The notes beneath the pieces were generated by a model. The model did not search any database. It had not been told where the DNA came from and was given only the letters and a program-made list of their open reading frames with translations. The translations under genes were made by a program, and so were the position numbers. DNA of 63,386 bases, taken from NCBI GenBank assembly GCA_949743955.1, contig CATJVQ010000030.1:1-63386 (forward strand). The letters are read 5' to 3'. Position 1 is the first letter of the stretch, and each line of letters begins with the position of its first letter. Shown here in pieces: positions 40,554 through 50,334 of this stretch. This DNA is from an uncultured Oscillospiraceae bacterium. GTDB lineage: Bacteria > Bacillota > Clostridia > Oscillospirales > Ruminococcaceae.

Positions 40554-41834
40554 ATGGGAGCTGATGGCACTTTGGACAGTACCGGGTGGTTATGCGCCGC
40601 ACTATTGGTTCTGCTGGCGCTTTCCGCATTTTTTTCCTCGAGTGAGACGGCGTTCTCCACCGTCAACCGGATCCGGCTTAAAACACTGGCGGAAGGGGGG
40701 GACATACGCGCGCGTCGCGCACTGGCGATCACGGAGGAATACGATAAAGCGTTATCCACGGTGCTCATCGGTAACAATATTGTCAATATCGCGGCCTCGT
40801 CTATTGCGACAGTCCTCTGCGTGCGCTTCATCGGCGGTCAGGCGGGCCCCGCAGTCTCCACCTTCACGATGACAGTCCTTGTCCTGATTTTCGGCGAGGT
40901 CACGCCCAAGTCCTACGCGAAATCCAACGCGGAGCGCCTAGCGCTGCGGTTCGCCCGCCCAATGCGGATGCTGATGGTGGTTTTCACCCCCGTCTCCCGC
41001 CTGCTCGTGGGGCTGACGAAGCTCGCCGCACGCACGTCGGCCGATGCTCCGTCCGTCACAGAGGAGGAGCTCAAGTACATCATCGACACCACTGTCGAAG
41101 AGGGTGTGCTGCACGCGGACGAGAGCGAGCTTCTGCACAGCGCGATGGAATTCGACGATATCAAGGTTCAGGAGATCCTTACCCCCCGCGTGGATGTCGC
41201 CGCCATCAATGTGGCGGACGATGTGCCCTCTGTGCTGGAATTCGTGCTCAGCGAGCGGTATTCCCGCATGCCGGTTTATGAGGAGAGCATCGACCATATC
41301 ATCGGCGTGCTGCACACGAGGGACTTTCTGGAGGAGATCGCCTGCGGGAAGACGCCGGATTTGCGTCGCCTGTTGAGCGAATGCCTGTACATCCACCGGA
41401 CAATGAAAATTTCCGCCCTGCTCAGCGACTTTAAGCGGACAAAAATCAATATGGCCGTCGTGATGGACGATTACGGCGGCACGATGGGCGTCGTGACGAC
41501 GGAGGACATTCTGGAGGAGCTGGTCGGCGAAATCTGGGATGAGGACGAGGAGATCGTCAGCGAATTCAGCAGTCTCGGCGGCGGGCGGTATGAAGTCGCG
41601 GGAGAATATTCCATCCGTGATCTCATCGATAAACTGGATTTGGATGAGGATGAGTTCGAAGCTGACTCCAACACTGTTGGCGGCTGGGCGATGGAGCGCT
41701 TCGGCCGCATCCCCGAGGTAGGCGACTCCTTCCAGTGGCAGAACATCTTGGTTACGGTGCTCGAAATCGACGAGCAGCGGATTGTCAAGCTCCTCCTGGA
41801 AATCGGGGAGGAAGAGGAAGAAGCGGGTCCGTAA
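40554..41834 (+). CDS. CNNM/CorC-family membrane protein (hemolysin C-like)
   Basis: Integral membrane transporter-like protein, 426 residues, probably for magnesium or cobalt/sodium exchange. The N-terminal DUF21 region has about four helices beginning LCAALLVLLALSAFFSSSETAFSTVNRIRLKTLA, the family hallmark. Two CBS domains cover about 195-320 (LTPRVDVAAINV and MDDYGGTMGVVTTEDILEE), and a CorC/HlyC domain ends the protein. The start has no strong ribosome site. Confidence 0.92.
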   Translation: MGADGTLDSTGWLCAALLVLLALSAFFSSSETAFSTVNRIRLKTLAEGGDIRARRALAITEEYDKALSTVLIGNNIVNIAASSIATVLCVRFIGGQAGPAVSTFTMTVLVLIFGEVTPKSYAKSNAERLALRFARPMRMLMVVFTPVSRLLVGLTKLAARTSADAPSVTEEELKYIIDTTVEEGVLHADESELLHSAMEFDDIKVQEILTPRVDVAAINVADDVPSVLEFVLSERYSRMPVYEESIDHIIGVLHTRDFLEEIACGKTPDLRRLLSECLYIHRTMKISALLSDFKRTKINMAVVMDDYGGTMGVVTTEDILEELVGEIWDEDEEIVSEFSSLGGGRYEVAGEYSIRDLIDKLDLDEDEFEADSNTVGGWAMERFGRIPEVGDSFQWQNILVTVLEIDEQRIVKLLLEIGEEEEEAGP

Positions 41835-41861
41835 CAGGGGTAACGGAGGGCCGAAAGAAAA

Positions 41862-42521
41862 ATGAATGTGTTCGATATCGTGGGGCCAGTGATGATTGGC
41901 CCCTCTTCTTCTCATACAGCGGGCGCCGTGCGGATAGGGCGTGTAGCGGGAGCGCTCTTGGGCGCGCCTGTGACACGGGCAAATATCCTCTTACACGGCT
42001 CGTTTGCCAAGACCTACCGCGGCCACGGCACGGACCGGGCCCTCGCCGCGGGCATCATGGGCATGCTTCCGAGCGATCCGCGCATCCGGGAGAGCCTGTC
42101 CATCGCGCGAAGTCTGGGGCTGCGGGTGGAGTTCTCCACCGGCACGGTCGAGGACGCGCACCCGAATACCGCTGTCCTCACGCTCTGGGATGCGTCGGGC
42201 CGTTCGGTCGAGGTGCAGGGGGCGTCGGTCGGCGGGGGAAACATCCTCGTCACCCGCTTCAACGGCATGGATGTCGCCGTCACCGGGCAGTATACGACAC
42301 TCATCGTCCAGCACTGGGACCGCCCCGGCATGGTCGCGGAGGTGGCGTCCCTGCTCGGGGAGGAGGACATCAATATCGCCAGCTTCCGCCTGTCGCGCGA
42401 ATCCAAGGGCGGACAGGCTGTGATGACCATCGAGCTGGACGCCGCGGCGGACGGGAGCCTCATTGAAACCGTGCGTACGCTGCCGGGGGTCCTCAGCGCG
42501 ACAATTATCAGCCCGAACTGA
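41862..42521 (+). CDS. sdaAB: L-serine dehydratase, iron-sulfur-dependent, beta subunit
   Basis: Small subunit of the bacterial Fe-S serine dehydratase (serine to pyruvate and ammonia), 219 residues. SSSHTAGAVRIGRVAG near residue 11 is the characteristic cluster/substrate loop of this subunit. The C-terminal 75 residues form an ACT-like regulatory domain (RPGMVAEVASLLGEEDINIASFRLSRE). It is followed by sdaAA after 57 bp. Confidence 0.95.
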   Translation: MNVFDIVGPVMIGPSSSHTAGAVRIGRVAGALLGAPVTRANILLHGSFAKTYRGHGTDRALAAGIMGMLPSDPRIRESLSIARSLGLRVEFSTGTVEDAHPNTAVLTLWDASGRSVEVQGASVGGGNILVTRFNGMDVAVTGQYTTLIVQHWDRPGMVAEVASLLGEEDINIASFRLSRESKGGQAVMTIELDAAADGSLIETVRTLPGVLSATIISPN

Positions 42522-42578
42522 ACTGTTTTTCAACAAACAGTATAATCCGAATGAAATATCAGCGTGAGGAGGATGCCC

Positions 42579-43460
42579 GTGCTTAAATACGACAGCATAG
42601 CGGGTCTCATCGAGGAGGCCCGGCAGAGCGGGAAGCGGATTTCGGAACTGACACTCGCGCAACAGGTGGAGGAGATCGGGCAGAGCGAGGCTGTCCTCTA
42701 CGACGGCATGCGCCTGAGCTTACAGGTGATGCGCGAAGCGGTCGAGGCGGGTATAGACGAGCATCTGCGCTCGACAAGCGGCCTCTCCGGCGGCGACGCG
42801 TTCCGCCTCCAGCGCCGGGTCGCGGCGGGGGAGAGCCTATGCGGCAGATTGTTCGGCGGCGCGCTCGTGCGGGCGCTGGCCGTTTCGGAGTACAACGCCG
42901 CCATGGGGAGAATCGTCGCCGCGCCCACGGCCGGATCCTGCGGGATCATCCCGGCGGCGGTGCTCTCCGTCGCGGAAGAACGGGACCTCCCGGAGCGGGA
43001 TACTGTCCTCTCGCTTTTCACCGCGTCCGCTGTGGGGATGGTCATCGCCAGAAACGCCAGCATCTCGGGGGCGGAGGGCGGCTGTCAGGCAGAGTGCGGC
43101 AGCGCGTCGGCGATGGCGGCGGCCGCTGTCGTGGAGCTGTGCGGCGGCACGCCGGAGATGGTCGGGCACGCGGTCGCCATTGCTTTAAAGAATATCCTGG
43201 GGCTGGTGTGCGATCCGGTGGCGGGACTGGTGGAGATCCCGTGCATCAAGCGCAACGCGGCGGGCGTCGCGGGCGCACTGACGGCGGCGGAGCTGGCGCT
43301 GGCCGGGATCGGGAGCGCCATCCCGGCGGACGAGGTCATCGTCGCGATGAAGCGCGTGGGGGATCTGATGCCCCCATCCCTGCGCGAAACCGCCGACGGC
43401 GGCCTCGCCGATACGCCCACGGGCCGCGCGCTCCAGGAGAAGGTGTTCGGGAAGAAATAA
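42579..43460 (+). CDS. sdaAA: L-serine dehydratase, iron-sulfur-dependent, alpha subunit
   Basis: Catalytic subunit, 293 residues. Cysteines that hold the 4Fe-4S cluster lie in GGCQAECGSASAMAAA and CDPVAGLVEIPCIKRNA. The start is GTG 42579, the only one of three candidates at normal spacing from AGGAGG (42567-42572). Together with sdaAB it lets the cell use serine as an energy source. The nearby cysteine desulfidase-like gene at 18890 is a distant relative. Confidence 0.95.
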   Translation: MLKYDSIAGLIEEARQSGKRISELTLAQQVEEIGQSEAVLYDGMRLSLQVMREAVEAGIDEHLRSTSGLSGGDAFRLQRRVAAGESLCGRLFGGALVRALAVSEYNAAMGRIVAAPTAGSCGIIPAAVLSVAEERDLPERDTVLSLFTASAVGMVIARNASISGAEGGCQAECGSASAMAAAAVVELCGGTPEMVGHAVAIALKNILGLVCDPVAGLVEIPCIKRNAAGVAGALTAAELALAGIGSAIPADEVIVAMKRVGDLMPPSLRETADGGLADTPTGRALQEKVFGKK

Positions 43461-43490
43461 GAGGGGTTCTTTGGAGGCATCGGAATTTTA

Positions 43491-44132
43491 ATGGACCGGG
43501 AAATCGAACGGGATTGGGAGAATGATGTGAATCAGAAAACGGAAGAATCCAGAATGATATACAACAAAATGGCATTTGAATACGATACGTCGAGAGAGGG
43601 GCGGTATACCCGATTTCATATTGAGGAATTATTGAATACAATCAATTTGAATGAGGGGGATGTCGTTCTTGATATTGCATGCGGAAACGGAACCCTGTTA
43701 GGGGAATTATCGAAAAAAGCGAAAATTCGGGCAAACGGAATCGATATATCAGAGAATATGATTCATGCGGCAATAATGCGTTATCCCCATATAAATTTTA
43801 AGGTAAAGCCCTGCTGCCCGCTTGAATGGAGTGATGAAAGCATTGACATTATCACCATATGCTGTGCATTTCATCACTTTGATAATCCGCAGAGGTTTGT
43901 CAATGAATGCAGGAGAGTTTTGAAGAAAAGCGGTACAGTGTATGTGGCCGACCCTAATTTTGGAGCCGTAATCCGATTTTTTGCGAATCAATTTTGGTTT
44001 CCCTTCTCAAAAAGTGGGGACGTGAAGGTATATGGCCGGAAGGAGTTAGAGGCAATTTTTTATAACGGTGGGTTTAGAATCGTGCAGGTTTATGAAAAAG
44101 AGAAGGGATTGTTTCTCAAAGCTAGGAAGTAA
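43491..44132 (+). CDS. Class I SAM-dependent methyltransferase
   Basis: Methyltransferase of 213 residues with the SAM-binding motif LDIACGNGTLLGEL near residue 64, NGIDISENMI for motif II and CCAFHHFDNPQRF near 125. It is close to UbiE/BioC-like and small-molecule methyltransferases. The gene is clearly more AT-rich than its neighbours, which suggests recent acquisition. The frame start at 43491 is used; a GTG at 43527 is an alternative. Substrate unknown. Confidence 0.8.
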   Translation: MDREIERDWENDVNQKTEESRMIYNKMAFEYDTSREGRYTRFHIEELLNTINLNEGDVVLDIACGNGTLLGELSKKAKIRANGIDISENMIHAAIMRYPHINFKVKPCCPLEWSDESIDIITICCAFHHFDNPQRFVNECRRVLKKSGTVYVADPNFGAVIRFFANQFWFPFSKSGDVKVYGRKELEAIFYNGGFRIVQVYEKEKGLFLKARK

Positions 44133-44183
44133 GAGCCCATTCTGTTTTACCGCTTCCTCCCGCCGCCATTTCATCGAATAAAA

Positions 44184-44218
44184 AGAGCAGGACAAACCAT
44201 CGCGGTTCGTCCTGCTCT
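44184..44218. terminator. Terminator between methyltransferase and rny
   Basis: AGAGCAGGAC (44184-44193) pairs with GTCCTGCTCT (44209-44218); an inner AACC/GGTT pairing extends the stem. The left side carries an A run, the right side a weak T run. Serves both convergent genes. Confidence 0.75.
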
Positions 44219-44239
44219 CTGTTTCTCTGTGCTGCCGTT

Positions 44240-45802
44240 TTACTTCGCGTATTCGATCGCGCGGCTTTCGCGGATGAGGTTGACCTTAATCTGCCCGGGA
44301 TAGTCGAGCTCGGCCTCGATCTTCTTAACGATCTCGCGCGCCGTGACGGCCATCTCGTCGTCGTTGACAAGCTCGGGGCGGACCATGATGCGGATCTCGC
44401 GCCCGGCCTGGATGGCGAAGGACTTCTCGACCGCCTCGAACGAGTTGGCAATTTCCTCGAGCTTCTCGAGCCGCTTGATATAGTTCTCGACATTCTCGCG
44501 TCTTGCGCCCGGGCGGGCGGCGGAGATAGCGTCCGCGGCCTGCACGAGACAGGCGACGACCGTCTTCGGCTCGATGTCGTTGTGGTGGGCGGCGATAGCG
44601 TGGATGACGTCCTTATTTTCCTTGTACTTCTTGGCGATGTCCACGCCGATCTGGACATGGGATCCTTCCACTTCGTGCGTCATGGACTTGCCGATGTCGT
44701 GCAGCAGTCCGGCCCGGCGAGCAAGAACAGGATCCGCACCAATTTCGCTCGCCATCATACCGGCGAGCTGCGCCACCTCGATGGAGTGCGCGAGAACGTT
44801 CTGCCCGTAGCTCGAGCGATAGCGCATACGGCCAAGAAGCCGCACCAGATCCGGATGCATGGAGTGGAGTCCCAGATCCATCACGGCGCGGTCGCCGGCC
44901 TGCTTAATCTTCTGCTCGACCTCCCGGCGCGCCCGCTCGACAGTCTCCTCAATGCGGGCGGGATGGATGCGTCCGTCCTGGATAAGGCGTTCGAGCGCGA
45001 TGCGCGCGACCTCGCGCCGGACAGTGTCGTGACAGGATAGGGTAATGGCTTCGGGCGTATCGTCGATGATGAGATCGACACCGGTGAGAGTCTCGAGTGT
45101 ACGGATATTGCGCCCCTCGCGGCCGATGATGCGGCCCTTCATCTCGTCGCCCGGCAGCGGGACAACCGAAACGGTGATCTCCGCCACCTGATCGGCCGCG
45201 CAGCGCTGGATAGCGCCGGTGATGATTTCGCGGGCCCTCTCGTCGCTCTCCTCCTTTAAGATGGCCTCATACTGGTTAATCTTGAGAGCTTTCTCGTGGA
45301 TGAGGTCGTTCTCCAAGTTCTGCAGCAGGTAGTCGCGCGCCTGGTTGAGGGTGAAGCCGGAGATCTTCTCGAGCATGTCGAACTGGCGTTTCTTGATGGT
45401 CTCGGATTCATCAAGCTTCGACTGAGCGTCCTTGAGCTTCTGCTGGATCTGGTCCTCTTTCTTCTCCAGATTCTCGAGCTTCCGGTCGATGGACTCCTCC
45501 TTCTGCTGTACGCGCCTCTCCAGGCGCTGCACCTCGGTGCGCCTGTCCTTGTTTTCACGTTCCGCGTCAGTTCGCAGCTTATAGATTTCATCCTTGGCTT
45601 CGAGGAGGGCCTCTTTTTTCTTGCTTTCAGCATTTCGGATGGCCTCGCTGAGAATGCGTTTGGCCTCCTCTTCGGCAGAACCGATGTCAGACTCCGCGAT
45701 CCGCTTTCTATATGAAACGCCCACAAAAAAAGCGATAACAAATCCGGCGATGAATGCTCCAAGCACGCTGACGACGAGAATGATGATCTGATTGGTGGTC
45801 AT
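44240..45802 (-). CDS. rny: Ribonuclease Y
   Basis: Membrane-bound endoribonuclease that starts mRNA decay. The 520-residue protein has one N-terminal membrane helix (about 5-28), a coiled coil from about 35 to 190 rich in Glu, Lys and Gln, a KH RNA-binding domain near 210-275 ([15 protein letters not shown]) and the HD hydrolase (HDIGKS near 365 and later AAHHNDIEP). This is the normal layout. It is transcribed leftward from its own consensus promoter. Confidence 0.96.
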   Translation of the reverse strand: MTTNQIIILVVSVLGAFIAGFVIAFFVGVSYRKRIAESDIGSAEEEAKRILSEAIRNAESKKKEALLEAKDEIYKLRTDAERENKDRRTEVQRLERRVQQKEESIDRKLENLEKKEDQIQQKLKDAQSKLDESETIKKRQFDMLEKISGFTLNQARDYLLQNLENDLIHEKALKINQYEAILKEESDERAREIITGAIQRCAADQVAEITVSVVPLPGDEMKGRIIGREGRNIRTLETLTGVDLIIDDTPEAITLSCHDTVRREVARIALERLIQDGRIHPARIEETVERARREVEQKIKQAGDRAVMDLGLHSMHPDLVRLLGRMRYRSSYGQNVLAHSIEVAQLAGMMASEIGADPVLARRAGLLHDIGKSMTHEVEGSHVQIGVDIAKKYKENKDVIHAIAAHHNDIEPKTVVACLVQAADAISAARPGARRENVENYIKRLEKLEEIANSFEAVEKSFAIQAGREIRIMVRPELVNDDEMAVTAREIVKKIEAELDYPGQIKVNLIRESRAIEYAK

Positions 45803-45884
45803 GATACGCTTACAGTACCTCCTTTACAATAGATTGATGAAAATAACTTCATATTGTCCCCATTATTCATAGGACACCTATTCT

Positions 45885-45913
45885 ATTTTAGTGGTATTTA
45901 GCCTCTGTGTCAA
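45885..45913 (-). promoter_or_regulatory. rny promoter
   Basis: On the minus strand: TTGACA (45913-45908), 17-bp spacer, TAAAAT (45890-45885). The leader to the rny start is about 75 nt. Confidence 0.75.
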
Positions 45914-45999
45914 GGAATACTTTCTCATTCTGAGGGAATTCTAAAAAAGTTCTGCATGGCCCCCGCATTGATTTTCGATAGTTCCAAACACGATTGCAG

Positions 46000-46028
46000 T
46001 TGACATTTTTGCCGGAGCGTGCTATGAT
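46000..46028 (+). promoter_or_regulatory. thrS promoter
   Basis: TTGACA (46000-46005), 17-bp spacer, TATGAT (46023-46028). The start is near 46035, at the head of the T-box leader. Confidence 0.8.
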
Positions 46029-46034
46029 AATGGC

Positions 46035-46305
46035 CAATAACAGAAAAAGCTGTGACGGGAACACGCCGGCAGGCAGTTTTTCCAGCAGAGAGACGGACCC
46101 GGAGACTCTTCCGGCGCTGAAAGTCCGTTTGGAGAGAGCCTCCGGTACCACCCCTGAGCGCGTGCGAACCCTTTCGGGGAGGAAGCACGCCGCGGCCGCC
46201 GCGTTAAGGCGGGCAGACGAGCAGGCGCGGGCTGTCTTTGTCCGCGCAATCTGGGTGGAACCGTGGAGCAGGAGCTTCATCCCATGAGTGGGATGGGCTC
46301 TTTTT
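46035..46305 (+). promoter_or_regulatory. T-box riboswitch leader of thrS
   Basis: A 270-nt leader with the T-box sequence GGGTGGAACCGTGG (46253-46266) and a downstream terminator whose stem pairs GAGC-CATCCCA (46272-46284) with TGGGATG-GGCTC (46289-46300), followed by a T run. Uncharged tRNA should bind and switch the terminator to the antiterminator. The stem I area has a purine-rich bulge; the ACC followed by A at 46147-46149 is a tentative specifier for threonine. Confidence 0.88.
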
Positions 46306-46340
46306 GATTTTCTGGAATTTTTTGGAAGGGAGAACGGAAG

Positions 46341-48260
46341 ATGAACATTACCCTCAAGGGCGGTGTTGTGCGGGAATACGATCCGGGCGTCACGCCGCTG
46401 GAAATCGCGAAATCGCTGGGAGGCGGGCTGTATAAGGCTGTCTGCTGCGCGAAGGTGGACGGGGAGACCGTGGATCTGCGTGTCCCCATCGACCATGACT
46501 GTGAGGTCGTGCTGTGCACGTTCGACGATCCCGAGGGGCGCCATGCGTTCTGGCACACAGCGTCGCACGTGCTGGCCCAGGCCGTGCAGCATCTCTATCC
46601 GGAGACGAAATTCGCCATCGGCCCCGCTATCGACAACGGCTTCTATTACGACTTCGATCTCGAAAAGCCGTTCACCCCGGAGGACCTCGAGAAGATCGAG
46701 GCGGAGATGAAGAAGATCGTGAGCGAAGGCATCCCGCTCGAGCGGTTCGAGCTCGACGCGGACGCCGCGCTCGACCTGATGAAGGATCAGCCCTATAAGC
46801 AGGAGCTCATTGAAGAGCACGCGGGGAAGGGGGAGAAAATCAGCTTCTTCCGCCAGGGGGACTTCTGCGACCTGTGCGCCGGCCCTCACGTGGAGGATAC
46901 GTCGAAGATCCGCGCCGTGCATCTGACCTCGAGCACGGGCGCATACTGGCGCGGGGACGCGAAAAAGGCCATGCTCTGCCGGGTATACGGCATCGCGTTC
47001 CCGAAGCAGAAGGAGCTCGACGAGTATCTCACGCGCATGGAGGAGGCCAAAAAGCGCGATCACCGCAGGCTCGGCAAGGAGATGAAGCTGTTCGCGCTCA
47101 TGGACGAGGGCCCCGGATTCCCGTTCTTCCTCCCGCGCGGGATGACAGTCAAAAACCTGCTCATCGACTACTGGCGGCAGATCCACACCCGTTACGGCTA
47201 TCAGGAGATCTCCACCCCCATCATGCTCAACCGCGGGCTGTGGGAGCGCTCCGGGCACTGGGATCACTATAAGGATAATATGTACACCACCGTCATCGAC
47301 GAAACGGACTTCGCCATCAAGCCCATGAACTGCCCCGGTGGCATCCTCGTTTACAAGACGGATATGCACTCCTACCGCGAATTGCCGATGCGCATGGGCG
47401 AACTCGGCATCGTGCACCGGCACGAGCTCTCCGGCGCGCTGCATGGACTGATGCGTGTGCGCTGCTTCACGCAGGACGATGCGCACATCTTCATGACGCC
47501 GGAGCAGATTAAGGACGAGATCAAAGGCGTGGTCAGGCTCATCGACGAGGTCTACTCCCTGTTCGGCTTCACCTACCATGTGGAGCTCTCCACAATGCCT
47601 GAGGATCATATGGGCGACGAATCTGTCTGGGAGATGGCCACCGATGCGCTGCGCGCGGCGATGGAGGAGATGGGCAAGGAATATGTCGTCAACGAAGGGG
47701 ACGGTGCGTTCTACGGCCCGAAGCTCGACTTCCACCTTGAGGACTCCATCGGCCGGACATGGCAGTGCGGCACTATCCAGCTCGACTTCCAGCTCCCCGA
47801 GCGGTTCGAGCTCGAGTACACGGGCGCGGACGGTGAACGGCACCGCCCTGTGATGATCCACCGCGTGGTGTTCGGCAGTATCGAGCGTTTTATCGGCATC
47901 CTCATCGAGCACTTTGCCGGCGCGTTCCCTGCGTGGCTGGCGCCGGTACAGGTGAAGGTCCTGCCCATCACCGAGGAGCAGGCGGCCTATGCGGATGAGA
48001 TAACGGAGAAGCTCCGAGATGCGGGGCTGCGTGTCGAGTGCGATCAGCGCCGGGAGAAAATCGGCTACAAGATCCGCGAGGCGCAGCTGGAGAAGGTGCC
48101 GTATATGCTTGTGCTCGGCGCGAAGGAGCAGCAGGCCGGCACGGTGGCGGTCCGCTCCCGCAGCCGCGGCGATCTGGGCGCGCAGCCGCTGGAAGGCTTC
48201 CTCGTTTCCCTTCTTGAGGAGGTCCGCTCCCGCGATAATGGCCTGGCGCCGAAAGAATAA
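46341..48260 (+). CDS. thrS: Threonyl-tRNA synthetase
   Basis: Charges tRNA-Thr and corrects mischarged serine. The 639-residue protein has the expected order: TGS domain (1-60), editing domain with HTASHVLAQAV and the TSSTGAYWRGD block, class II catalytic core with motif 2 MGELGIVHRHELSGALHGL, motif 3 PVMIHRVVFGSIERFIGIL, and a C-terminal anticodon domain. It sits behind a T-box leader. Confidence 0.97.
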   Translation: MNITLKGGVVREYDPGVTPLEIAKSLGGGLYKAVCCAKVDGETVDLRVPIDHDCEVVLCTFDDPEGRHAFWHTASHVLAQAVQHLYPETKFAIGPAIDNGFYYDFDLEKPFTPEDLEKIEAEMKKIVSEGIPLERFELDADAALDLMKDQPYKQELIEEHAGKGEKISFFRQGDFCDLCAGPHVEDTSKIRAVHLTSSTGAYWRGDAKKAMLCRVYGIAFPKQKELDEYLTRMEEAKKRDHRRLGKEMKLFALMDEGPGFPFFLPRGMTVKNLLIDYWRQIHTRYGYQEISTPIMLNRGLWERSGHWDHYKDNMYTTVIDETDFAIKPMNCPGGILVYKTDMHSYRELPMRMGELGIVHRHELSGALHGLMRVRCFTQDDAHIFMTPEQIKDEIKGVVRLIDEVYSLFGFTYHVELSTMPEDHMGDESVWEMATDALRAAMEEMGKEYVVNEGDGAFYGPKLDFHLEDSIGRTWQCGTIQLDFQLPERFELEYTGADGERHRPVMIHRVVFGSIERFIGILIEHFAGAFPAWLAPVQVKVLPITEEQAAYADEITEKLRDAGLRVECDQRREKIGYKIREAQLEKVPYMLVLGAKEQQAGTVAVRSRSRGDLGAQPLEGFLVSLLEEVRSRDNGLAPKE

Positions 48261-48275
48261 CCGGAACAGCAAAAA

Positions 48276-48310
48276 AGCAGGCCGCCTTCCTCTTTAGGAA
48301 GGGGCCTGCT
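48276..48310. terminator. thrS terminator
   Basis: AGCAGGCC..CCTTCC (48276-48290) pairs with GGAAGG..GGCCTGCT (48297-48310), with an A run on the left and weaker pyrimidine run on the right. It separates thrS from the convergent hemerythrin gene. Confidence 0.8.
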
Positions 48311-48318
48311 CTCTGCAT

Positions 48319-49170
48319 TCAGCTTGTCACGGGGGTCAGCCCAAGGCTCAGATATCCGGGGGATAGATCGAATTCGGCGATTTCAACATTCTCTTCGGGC
48401 GGCCCGGGGAGGATTGCGGGAACCGTGATCCGGCAGGGGAAGCCGCTGCGCGTGAGCTGCGCCGCTGTCAGCCCGGCGATGACATTCGAGAGCTCCGCAA
48501 GCGCGGCGAGGATCATCTCCTCCGTCCGCTGCGGGGAGCCGGTCACACACCGCATCAGGCGAAGGGCGATGTCCCGCGAGAAAGCGAACAGGAACGCTCC
48601 CTTCTGCTCGCCCGTCAGAGCGACGCGGACAAAGATCTCCCCGGCCTGCATGCGGCCGATCCGGCGCTTCTCCGGGAGCGAATCCATGTTTATCCCGGTC
48701 ATCTTCTCGAGCACGCAGCGTGCGCGGAAAGAGAGCACATCCATGCGCGAACCGCTGACAGCGGGTTCCGCCTTCCCGCGCCCGACGATTTTCTGATCAG
48801 CGTCGGCCACATGATAGGTCAGCCACACCATCAGCGTTCCGGCCAGCTCCTCGAGCGTGTGCATGTCGCCCTGAAACGAGGTGAGCCGGCGTTCATAGGA
48901 GCGCACCGCGGCCACAAACGCCCGATGGAGCTTTCGGTGTTCCTCAAGGCCCGCATAGCCGATGGACTCCTGATACTTTTCTTCTTCGCTGAAATGGTAT
49001 ACAATATATTTTGAAAGGAATTCGACGATCTGTATGAACGCCTCGTATCCTCCGCTGTCCTCTCCTTTTTCAATTGCGTCCAGAAATTTTTCGGCATACG
49101 AAAACAAATCCCGGTGCTGTTCGTCAATCGCGTCCACACCGATGGAATAACTGTCCCTCCACAGCGTCAC
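48319..49170 (-). CDS. Hemerythrin / CheX-like protein
   Basis: Protein of 283 residues related to the first two parts of the fusion at 32287. Residues about 1-130 form a bacteriohemerythrin with DEQHRDLF, VYHFSEEEKYQ, LEEHRKLHRAF and LTYHVADADQKI supplying the di-iron ligands. The rest (about 150-283) contains LAELSNVIAGLTAAQL, a pattern close to the ExxN helix of CheC/CheX phosphatases. It has no receiver domain. It may sense oxygen, nitric oxide or redox state and act on a receiver protein elsewhere. Confidence 0.82.
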   Translation of the reverse strand: MTLWRDSYSIGVDAIDEQHRDLFSYAEKFLDAIEKGEDSGGYEAFIQIVEFLSKYIVYHFSEEEKYQESIGYAGLEEHRKLHRAFVAAVRSYERRLTSFQGDMHTLEELAGTLMVWLTYHVADADQKIVGRGKAEPAVSGSRMDVLSFRARCVLEKMTGINMDSLPEKRRIGRMQAGEIFVRVALTGEQKGAFLFAFSRDIALRLMRCVTGSPQRTEEMILAALAELSNVIAGLTAAQLTRSGFPCRITVPAILPGPPEENVEIAEFDLSPGYLSLGLTPVTS

Positions 49171-49215
49171 AAAGTTCCCCCCTTTTTCTTTTACCCGGTG
49201 ATCGGAGCGGCCCCT

Positions 49216-50259
49216 TCAGCCGGCCTCCTTCCCCAGTTCCCCTTTCCTGAGATTTTCGATAACGCTGGCGATGGCAAGGCGGGATTCCTCATCGGGAATT
49301 TCCTCCAGAGAGAGGGCGTCAGAAAAGGCGGCGGCCGATTTTTCCGCGCAGTAGCTCTTCATGAGCGGATCGGCTGCATCGTTAAAGAGCCAGTAGAGGT
49401 TCAGCCAGAGGCGCCCGGTCAGGAGATTGTCATTCGCGGTCCGGTTGATATGTATTGTCTGGAGATAATGGATAATAAGGCGGTCAAAGGGCGATTTCAG
49501 ATCGGGGCGCTGCCGGAGAGCGGGAATATGTTGCTCCTTAAGCGTTTGGCGGATGTTCTCCTTCTCCTTGGCCGATAAACCGAAGAAGCGGTTATATAAA
49601 TTACTGTACTGGCAGTAGGGGCAGTTCCAGATGTTGTGCCAGGCGGGATCGCACTCCTTATAGATGGTCCGCCCGTTCGCCTTTGAGTCCACAGGCGTCA
49701 TGAACATTTTCTTCATATTGAAAACGACAATGCTTTTCCCGCAGATAGGGCAGAGAGCGGACAGGGGTGTCAGAACGGACATATTGTAAGGCGGCTCGTT
49801 GATATCGTGGCTTTCGGCATATTCCTCGGGAATCTGGAACCTGAGCGCGCGGTTGATGGAGCTGGCTGCGTTGCTTTTATAGAGAAGATCGTTGAGCCTG
49901 CGGATCCGTACACTGAGACTCTCCAGTATTTTCATCGAGAGAGCGGGGCAAGCGTCGATAAACTGCTGGAACCTGTCCCGGCCAATGGCCGCACAGACCA
50001 CCTTTTCCAGAGCGATGCAGGAAGCGCTTCGCGGCTGATCGTCCAGAAGAGACATCTCACCGAAAAAATCCCCCGCGCCGATGCGGCAGATTTCAATCAG
50101 CGATTCGTCCCTGCCGCTGGCGTAGACACCCACGGTACCCTTGATGATGACATACATCACTTCTCCGGGCTGTCCCTCATAGCAGATATATTCCTTCGCC
50201 TTAAACAGCCGTACGCTGCCGATCCGCGACAGTTTTTCTATGGTTTCGTCCTGAATCAT
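49216..50259 (-). CDS. Cyclic-nucleotide-binding / DUF2225 protein
   Basis: Two-domain protein of 347 residues. The first 120 residues are a CRP-like cNMP-binding beta-barrel (EGQPGEVMYVIIKGTVGVY, then FFGEMSLLDDQPRSASCIALE). The remainder resembles DUF2225, with two zinc-type pairs CPICGKS and CPYCQYSN. No DNA-binding helix-turn-helix is seen. In clostridia such proteins are common but unassigned. It is transcribed leftward from a promoter at 50335-50363 and is followed 45 bp later by the hemerythrin gene, suggesting one operon. Confidence 0.85.
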   Translation of the reverse strand: MIQDETIEKLSRIGSVRLFKAKEYICYEGQPGEVMYVIIKGTVGVYASGRDESLIEICRIGAGDFFGEMSLLDDQPRSASCIALEKVVCAAIGRDRFQQFIDACPALSMKILESLSVRIRRLNDLLYKSNAASSINRALRFQIPEEYAESHDINEPPYNMSVLTPLSALCPICGKSIVVFNMKKMFMTPVDSKANGRTIYKECDPAWHNIWNCPYCQYSNLYNRFFGLSAKEKENIRQTLKEQHIPALRQRPDLKSPFDRLIIHYLQTIHINRTANDNLLTGRLWLNLYWLFNDAADPLMKSYCAEKSAAAFSDALSLEEIPDEESRLAIASVIENLRKGELGKEAG

Positions 50260-50334
50260 GCGAATGCTCCCCCTCTCTTAACGTTACTTCCGCCTGAAAA
50301 GGACTCCGATACGTTTTCTCCCTGTGTTATTCGG

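Noticed and set aside
45888-48272. A 794-codon open frame on the minus strand across thrS
   Set aside because: It is antisense to a clear threonyl-tRNA synthetase and its T-box. Long shadow frames are common in GC-rich coding DNA. Its protein is Arg/His/Leu-rich without domains.
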